This document shows positions 47,301 through 56,300 of a stretch of 60,000 nucleotides of DNA, piece after piece. Below the pieces are notes generated by a model. It was not told where the DNA came from and searched no databases. It was given only the letters and a program-made list of their open reading frames with translations. The DNA lies in NCBI GenBank assembly GCA_963575745.1, contig CAUYUJ010019949.1, positions 188,001-248,000 on the forward strand, read 5' to 3'. Made by a program: the position numbers and the translations under genes. Position 1 is the first letter of the stretch. Each line of letters begins with the position of its first letter. This DNA comes from Prorocentrum cordatum. Lineage: Eukaryota; Sar; Dinophyceae; Prorocentrales; Prorocentraceae.

Positions 47301-50300
47301 ACTGGCGTTATTGTCGATCGGGGGATACAGCGGAAGGCGAGATTGGCGGGACCGTAAGGTTTGGATCCCAGTCAAGAACCAGTCCGTTCTCGACCAGTTA
47401 AAAAAGAAGGGCAAGGATCTTGCTGGTGACCTCAGCAGCGGAAAGCTCACAGAGAAGTCATTCATGTCAAGAGTCCACGCAGCGTTCCCCGAGTTGTCCT
47501 ACTTGGACACCTACGCGGAGAAGAAAGACCAGACAGTGTGTGCAATGCTCGCTGTCTTCTGGCTCGTGAGGTGGGCGGTCGGAAGCACATGCTTGCGTGT
47601 CTGCGCAGACCTCTGCAGGACGAGGAAGAACGATGGAGGAAGACGGCCGACGTTGGGAGGAGGGGGGAGTGGAGGGAGGAAGAGCAAAACGCCAGGGGAT
47701 GGGCGCCGAGGGAGGGGGGGGAGGAAGGGGCGTCCTAGCTTGTTTCGCGTTTTGCAATGTTCATATTTTGTTGCACTTGTGAGAGTTCAGACTTTCTTGA
47801 TGTTGCTGGCTATTCTGACGCCAGGGGGTATTTCTGATCGCCTGGGAGGGACCAGTATCACTCCTTCGTCCGCGGCCAGAAGGACAAAGACGAGGACCAG
47901 GCGCTGTCGAGGCAGTCCTGGGCGTGGGTTCAGGACTGGATGAGGAACGAGGTCAAGCTGGTGTCGGAAGAGGCCATCGACGCGATTCTCACGTTCATGG
48001 CCATCCATGCCCTTGGCAAGATTACCGAGTTCCGAAAAGAGCTGGCTCCCAACTTCGACAGCCAGGCGCACGACCCGGCTCTCGCCAGCATCCTCGAAAG
48101 CCAGCCTGAGGTCGTACCCTCGTACCAGCGGCTGCCAGACAGGTACAAGAGGCTCATCAAGGACCCGGAGGTCGACAGAACCTTGATCCTGCCAAGCGGA
48201 TCAGCGAATTGCCCAATTTCTGCTGTCGAGAAGTCGTTGCGGCCACATTTTGTTCGGGCCTGCGCCGGCTGGGTCTGGTCTCAGGTCGTTTTCACTAAAG
48301 GGTGCTTTGAAACATGGGCGTTTCTCCACCCCCGAAGGACTCGCTCAGCGTGGATTTCAAGTTCAATCAGTTCGTGCAAGGGGAGAACGTGGCCGGGAAC
48401 CTCGTTGTGGTCAAGGATAAATTGCGGCCCCATGGCGACGAAGGTTTCGCGTTTTTCTGCTTCCGGATCTTCGTGCAGATGTGCGGGAAGTTAGGCCCCA
48501 AGTCGATGCAGGCCCCTTTGTCCTCCTCTTCTTCACTTCTCCCACTTCCTTTTCTCAAAAGGGCAAGAGTCATGATTTTGCTGCGTTCCAAGAATTCCAG
48601 GATTTCCTGTTGTTCCGTACGGACTCCAGGGACGAGGGCTGCCATATTCCAGAATTCCTGAAACGCATCTTGATGCCGCCCTGTCATAGCAGTATCATGC
48701 TGTCCACCTCCTCCTCACCCTACCTCCTCTCCTCTACAGGGATCCTTGTTCATGAATGAGCAGCAGTTCGAGCGCTTTAGGCCAGGCCTGGACGCGCTGC
48801 AGCAGCTGAGGACGCGCGATATACCCTCTTTATTTCATCAGACCAAAGGAAAACAATGATAACGAGCATCCGCTGCTCGATCAGGCAGCTCCGACCACGG
48901 TAAGGCAGGTTCGTGGACTGTTGACACGGCGGCGACCCCAGCGCGGGGGTTCGAAGTTGAATGCCCATAGAGCTCTCGGGGTAGGCCTACCATATACCAT
49001 AGTAGGCCTGCCCCTGGGGCCTGCCCGCAGAAGCCCCTTCTGCGGTATTGGGAACTCGGCCGCCCCCCTCGCCCCCCCCCCCCCGGCGCGCGCCACGGAC
49101 CACCCTCCGCCGCGGACCACTGGTCCCATACCCCCAAACCGGGTGGTGAGATACCAGGTGGCGACCTGGAATCCCCAAAAAGGTCACCGCTGGGTTTGGG
49201 GACGCGGGGTCACCACCGGGGTTTGTGACTCCTGGACCCTCCAGTGTCCGGGACATCCTCGGAAAACCGCACGAGTCACCAAACCGGGTGGTGACACCAA
49301 ATCGCCCGAGACTCACCGCCAGGTGTTGTCACCACCACGTTTGGGGACTACCAAATTGGGCTCCCCCCGCCTGATGGGCTTGTTTCCCGCCACTACCACC
49401 ACAAGTTGGATGGGGGGAAGGAGGTGGAGGAGGAGGAGGAGGAAGAAGAGGAAGAGGAAGAGGAAGAGGAGGACCCCCAGCCCCCTCCTGCTTGCGGTGG
49501 CGGCGGTGGAAAGCAAGCCCACCACCCCTCCCCCCTCCCCCCCTTGCCCCCCCTCGCCTGCCTCCATGGGCGCGCTCCCAGCCTCACGCCCTCCCACGGC
49601 GGATGCGCGCGGCATCGACCGCGCCGCGGCGACGCCGGCGAAGGCGCGCTCCGGACTGGAGGCCACCGGCGGCCTGAGCCGGGCTAACTTAGCATTCGCC
49701 ATCGGGGAAGCGGGTCCAAGAGGGAAACGTGGAACGGGTCTCGAGGAGTTTCGTTTGCCGTTGCGGGACTCCTGGGACCCCCCACGGGCCCGGGGACCGT
49801 CAGCAAAGGGTTCAGGATGAAGAGCTCGTCCTGGGGGAAGGCCCCAGGGTCCAGGACCCGGTTCCCTGAGGATCCGTTCCCCCCACGCTGAGCCTTGAGC
49901 TCAAGCGATCTGCGCTGTCGGGCAGTGGAGATGTGTCACGGCGGAACGACCCACGCGGTGTCATGAACCAACGCATCGTCACGACGCGAAGCTTGCCGTA
50001 CCCCGCTGTCCTCCCACCCCCCTCGGCCCAGCCCGATCCGATCCATCCGATCCGATCCCGATGTTCTGGCGATGCGGTGCGTCCCGCTGCTTGCACGTCG
50101 CTGCTGTGCATCCCGGCGCGGCCGATCCGATGCGATGCCCGTGCCGTGCTGTCGTGGCCCGATCGGATGCACAGCCCGTGCCGATCCGACCGGCAGCGAC
50201 GAGGCTGGCCGCTCCTGCCCCCCTCCCCCCTGCTCCTGCCATCCTGCAGTCGGCGGCGAGCCCAAGGGGGGGGGAGACGTTTTCGAACGGTGCGAGGTTC

Positions 50301-53300
50301 GAGGTTGTCGGATGTCGTCGTAGGCTCTCGGCGGGTCTCCAGCCTCGGGGTGCTTGCCAGCAGCTGCGCCTCGCCCAGGGCGTCCCGGGGGCGCCCGGAT
50401 CGTCCCGAGCGGCCGCCGGAGACCCGAGTTAGGGCCCAAAAACCAATGTCGGCGGCGCGCCCGGGGAGAAGTGGGGGAGAAGGAAGCAGGCCTTCTCGGA
50501 GGGTGGCGGGGCTTTTCAGAAGCCCTCGCGCCGTCTGAGAATTGTCCCCGTGTGAAGTGTTGGGGGATGGCTCAGGGAGCTGCGCAGGAGGCAAGAGGCC
50601 TCCCGAGCCTTCTGAGAAGGCCCGCCCCCTCTTCACTTCCCCCCCCCTGGCGCGCCGTCGATACAGCCAAGACGCTGGAACAAGGACCGCCTAGGGCCTT
50701 GGGCTCGGAAGGGGCCCGCTGCTCCTCGGGTCAGCCCGTGGTCGTTCCTCTGGCCCTCCTCGGGTTCGGTCCTTGTGGAGCGTTCCTGATTTCGGCTGCC
50801 CTTTTGTTGTGCTCCCCGTGCTTCGTTCGGATAAGAAGAAGCATGCACATCGATGTTCTGCCTTGTGCACGGATTTCTTCTGGTCGGCGCTGGAGCCTCC
50901 TTGGCGGCGCCTCCGCGCCGACCCAAGAATCTGCGTGGACCCCCGAAAGGTTGGGTCCACGCAGCTTTTTCCTCCGTCTGGCCCCTCTCCTCTCCCCAGC
51001 CCTCGGACGGGGCTGGGGCTGGGGCGAGAACAAATCCGTTCCGGAGCGTTCCAAAATGCTCTCACAGCGTTCTGGAGCGCTCTGAGACGGCCGCGGCGCC
51101 CGAGACATCTTCCAGAGCCGCCGGATTTCAGAGATTCTCGATCCAAACTCACCCGAGGTTGTCCTCGTCCCGGCTTTGTCTTGAGCCCCTGCCCTCCCAA
51201 CTCCCCCGCGACCGAGGACGCGAGAGGCGAGCACCGCCTACAACGCGTTCCTGCTGCTCCAGGGCGCCAGGGCTCTGTCCAGGTTCGCCTCGCCGGAGCA
51301 TAAGGACGCCCCCTCAGGTAAGAAAATAATGCAGTCAACCCGTCAGAGAAGGACGCGCGGGAAGGATGCAAGGGCTTTGGAAGCCCATGCCGACACTTTG
51401 CGAGCGGGGCGCGGCCAGCGAAAGCGGCCAAGGATGGGCCGAAGGGGGAGGATACAATGGTAACCATGGAAGGGCGCTGATTCTTACTATGCGTGTTGAC
51501 TGTAGAGATCCAAGCAGCGACATGAACATAACAACTCGGAGATCCACGCGGGTTTCTTAGATTGGCGTTGGGGTCCCCTCGGCGCCTCCGGCGCCGCCCC
51601 TGGCGCGCTCCGAGCGCCAAGGAGGAGGGTCCAGCGCCGATTCGAGACATCCGCGCGGACCTCCGAGTTTGTATGTTTATGTCATCGCTGGTTCCCCCCC
51701 CGGAAGCGTCTCTCTTGCTGCTGCTTTCCCGACACTTCCTCCTCCGCGTCTGGTGCTTTGCCTCCCCTTCCCTCAGACCTCCCACGCATCGAGAATGCAC
51801 ATGTATATCCAACCCTCCTGCGTCGGGTGAATTACCGTTTTGATTACAGTGGAGGCCCATGCCAAGAAACACCAGGCTTGCCTCCAGGGTGCCCCGGGTT
51901 TCTTGGATTTCGATTTTTTGGTTGATGTGGAAAACGTGACGTTCCCATCCCAAGTCGATTGACGTCCTGGGGTCTCAGGGTTGGGGTTCTTGTGGAAGGT
52001 TTCTCGTGGACTGGCCTCCACTGTACCGCTCCCTCTCTCGCCCTCCCTGTGCGGGCTGCCAACCTGCATAGCCTGCACAGATGTCGCCACTTTCAGGGAA
52101 ACTTCGGAGCTCCCGCGCAGTATTGCATACGCACTTCCATGCTGAGTAGACCTCGCGGCTGTCTGTGGGCTGGTGTTGCCGGCGCAAGTGCCGCCCCTGT
52201 GGTGAGCTCCTGGGAGGCCCAGCGCCGTGGTGTCATGCGCACCATCCAGACCAAACTTCGCGGCTGCCTGGGGCTTGCTGCCGTCTGGCAGGCCCGCGCG
52301 CCCTCAGCTCAACTATCCTCGCGCGAGGAGGCTGGGCCAGGGGCGCGGGGGGCCGCCGCCCCGCCGTGTTGCCTCCGAGGCAGTGCTAGCGCTGGCGCCC
52401 AGCGCCTGGCCCGCGCCTCGGGCCCGCGCAGCTGGGGCGCGCTGGGAGGCAGCGCTGGGGATTGAGCCAGGGGCGCCTGCGGCGCGGCGCCGCGGCCGCA
52501 TCGCGCGCCGCTGGGTTGTTGCAGCTGGCGGGAAGGGCGAGCGCCCCCATGGCGATATTTCGCGCTGGGCAGGGCGCGCTGGCCGGGGCGCGCTGGGGGG
52601 GGGGGCGTCTTGGAGCGAGCCGGACTGCGGGCCCCGCGGAAGCAGACCGCGCGGGAGGCGACGGCGGAGACGGGCAGAGCTCAATCATTGTAGACCGTAT
52701 CTCGCGCATGTTTGAAGGGTCCAAGCTTGCCCCGGCAATGGCGAGCGACGATAGAGAGACACCAGGAAACAGCAATCGCCTATGGAAGCAGTGCCTGGCA
52801 CACGACGGGGCGCCGTTCGGCGTCTGCGGCCCCTTCGAGACACCCCCGCCGCGGGGCCGCGCTCGCCAGCGCGGGGGCGGGTTGGGGGGGGTCGTGCCAG
52901 GAACTTCGCGCCCCCCCCCTTGGCGCCGCAGATCGCCTGCCAATTCCAGCGCGCCCACAGAGCGCGCGGGCGTTGGCTGGGATTCGAGCTTGGGGCGGAT
53001 CGGCAACGGCGCCAGGGCTGCCCGGAGAGGCCGCGGCGTGGGGGTGGGCGCCCTCGCGCGGCCTGGGCCACCATCGAGGGGGGCCCGCGCGGGCCGGCCC
53101 CCCTGTCTGGTCCGCCCCGCGAGGCCGCGGCGGAGCTATAGAGCCCAGGGCCCGGCCTGCACCCGGACAGTCGGGGCGCCTCCAGCTGGGGCGCGCGGGG
53201 TCAGCGCCAGGGATTGAGCCGCGGACGCCTGGGACGCGGCACAATGGCTGCGCCGGCGTCATTCCCGCGCCGAGAAAAAGGTTTTTACATTTCTCCGTGG

Positions 53301-56300
53301 CAATCGCAAACGAGCGCCGACAGAGAGACTTTGCAGTCGACGCGTGAGGTGGCGTCTGCGGCCCCAAGCGCGCCCTGGACTGGCCCCGGTCGGGCCGCGT
53401 CTGGGGCGTTCGTTTGAGACGGGCTGGGCCCCCGCGTTGCTGCCCGGGCCGCGCCGCGAGGCCGCGTCGGCGCTACTGGCGCCCAAACCAACCTGGCCCG
53501 CCCCCGCTCAATCGGGCTGCCCCCGGCTGGGGCGCGTGGGGGCAGCGCTCCATGGGGATCGAGCGGGGGGTGCCTGGGCCGCGGCGCCGTGGCCGTGCTG
53601 CCGGGCCGTGGCTGGGCGGGGCCAGGCGCGCGCAGTTCGTGCGGGTCTGGCGCCGCGCAGGGCCCGCGCCTGGCGGCGCGTGCGCAGGGGCAAATATAAA
53701 GCTGCACGGGCGAGCCTGAGGGCAGCGGCGCGCGTCGAGCGGGCTGCGGGATTGAATGCGCCAGGGATGGGCGGGTGGGGCGCCGCGGCCGCGGCGCCGC
53801 GCGGCGTTTTTGCAGAATGTCTCGGTCCGTCTAGATCGTCCAGTCCGTGCAAGATGTTGAACCGGTCCGTTCTAGATGATGAATCGGTCCGTTTTTGAAT
53901 CCTGACTCGGTCCTTGGATCCCGCATCGGATCGATTTGGGTCCTGAATCGGTCCATTCTGGCACGCTGTCAGTCGATTCGCCGTCCAGGCTATTTGACTA
54001 TTTGAGCTCCCACGCGGGCGGAGTCACGATTCAAAAAACCGCGCCGGCCGATTTAGGGCCCAGACTCTGACCCGATGCCCCCGCGGGGCAGCCGAGACGC
54101 GCCGGAGGCAGGCGACCAGGCTGGGGCCCTGCGAGGCCGCGCGCGGCGCCCAGGCGGCGCCACCCCCGAAAAGGGCACGGGCGGCCTCGGCGGCGCTTCG
54201 CAGCGGCAAGCCCTCCCCCGCGGCCCACGGCCGACGTGGGCGCTGCGGGGGAGACAGTCGCCCAGCTGGCGCGCCGGCCGCTGCCTCGCGCGCTGGCCGC
54301 GCCCTCGGCTGGCCGGGCCGGGCGACGAATGAGTCCCGCGGCGGCCCATGCCCGGCGCCAGCGAGCCCCGGTTCCCCTTGGCCTCGCGCTCTCGCGGTTC
54401 GCCCGCAGCCCGGCCAGCTCCACGGCCGCCGGCAGCCGCTGGAGGACCTTCAGTTGCAGCTGGACTTGCCGCCGCGCGCAGAGCGCCCGCGCGGGGAGCT
54501 GAGAGTGCGCCGCGGCCCCCGCCAGCTCGGCGGCGTCCGCGTTGCCAGCGCGGCCCTCAGGTTCGGCGCCCCTGGCCGCCGCGGCACTCGCACCGAGGCC
54601 CCCCTTCGTCCGCCGCGCCGAGATGCAGCCGCCCTGGCAATGCGGCGCCGGAGTTCCCCGCGGATCCGCGCGCCGCCGCGCAGCGTGGCGATCCTGCGGC
54701 ACACGCACTCGGAGTCGGAGATCTACTCCAAGGATGGCCCAGCCTCGCCGACCGCGCGTGCGGCCGCGGCGAGCTCCGCGCGCCGCGCGCTCTGGGCCCC
54801 GATTGCCAGCCCACTGCAGCGCCGTAGCTCGCCGTCGGGCCCTTGCTGGGCCAGCATCGGGTCGGCAGCAGGGTGCTCGCGCGCGCCGTCGCTCCACGAC
54901 CGCGCCCCGGCCTGCGCCCTGGGCCGACCCCCGGGGGCGGCGGCGGGGGCGGCGGCTGTCGCTGCCGGGCCCGCGCGGCAAGCGCGGCCAGGCGCGCGTC
55001 CAAGGGCAGCGCCTCGGAGAGCGCGACGCCGGCGAGCAGGCGCGCCAGCGGGGCGGCTTCGCTCAAGCCGCCAGCCCGCAGCTCGCCGCAGCGCGAGCAG
55101 CGCGAGGGCGGGCCCCACTTGGCGGCCACCGCCCCGCTGACGACGTCGCCCGCGAGCACCGCGCGAAGGGCGCCAGCCGCGTCCGGCGCGAGCTTCTCGC
55201 ATTCCAGCAGACGCCACGCGGCCGAGCGGTCGACCCCGCCCGCGACGTGCCGGAGGTCAGCGCGCCGGCCCGCCGCCGCGCGGGCCTCGCGCCGCGCCCG
55301 GGCTTCGGGCGGCGCTGCGCCCTGCCAGCACTCGATGGCGCCACCAGGGTCGAGGTCGGCCATGCTCCGCCAGGCGGCTGCGAAAGACTTGCTGGCGGCC
55401 GCGGCCGGCGTCCACCGCGCCTGCCATTTTGTGCCAGAGCTCGAGCGGCAAACGCCGGCGGCGCAGCGCCTTCGTCGCGCGCCGGAGCTGGGCGAGGGCA
55501 ACGACCGCGGCAGGGGCAAGCTGTCCGCTCGGGCTGCGCGCGCCGAAAACGATCTCGGCAGCAGCCCGCGCCCGGCCCCGGCGGACGGCCTGCCGCGCCC
55601 CGACCGCAGGCTGGCCAGCTCGCTCTCGGGGGGCCGGCCGCGCGAGGCGCCGCGCATGCTAGCGGACGTGCCAGCCGCCGCGCCGAGCAGGCAGCGTTGC
55701 CGGAGACCCACCGGCAGCTGGGCGACGCGGGCGAACCGCCCCGCCGCCGCCCGAGTCCGCGCGCCCTTCACCGCGCAGCGGCGAGCACTTCCTGGGGTGG
55801 GCGGCGCGCCGAGGTCACGGATGCTTGGGGTCTCCGCGCGAAGCCAGCGGCGGAGACCAGCAGTGTTCGCGAATTGGTGGCTTCTGTCCGTGTTGAGGCG
55901 GCAACCCATGGCCATCTCAAATTCCGCCGTCAAATGAAGGGTGTCGTGCGCAGATACAGACGGGGTTCCAGGGTTCCAAGCACGCGTCCCCGCGCGCGTC
56001 GAGCATGCGAACACGCATTTCCCAGGGTAGACCGCGTGGTTTCGCGGTTGCCTGGTTCCGCTGCGGCTTGCGAAACTGCCGCCGTTTTCGGTGAGTTCCT
56101 GGGAGGCCCAGCGGGGTCGTGTCACGCTGCAAGGGAAAGCCAGGACAAAGCAGGAGGCAACCAAGAATCATGCTATGCTGTCCTGACAAAACTGTTCTAG
56201 ATCAGCTCGAATCGTTCATCCTGTCGGGGGCGCCGGGGGTCCGGAGCCCCAGCGTGATCAGCGTGAAGCAGGTACCGTATCGGCTATACAGTCATTCAGT

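Noticed and set aside
56189-56275. Possible extra exon (LDQLESFILSGAPG...VISVKQ before GTACCG)
   Set aside because: It vaguely resembles the DFxxxxFLxAE block, but that block of copy 3 is already present at 48,338 and the phase-1 join 51,317 to 57,332 works without it.
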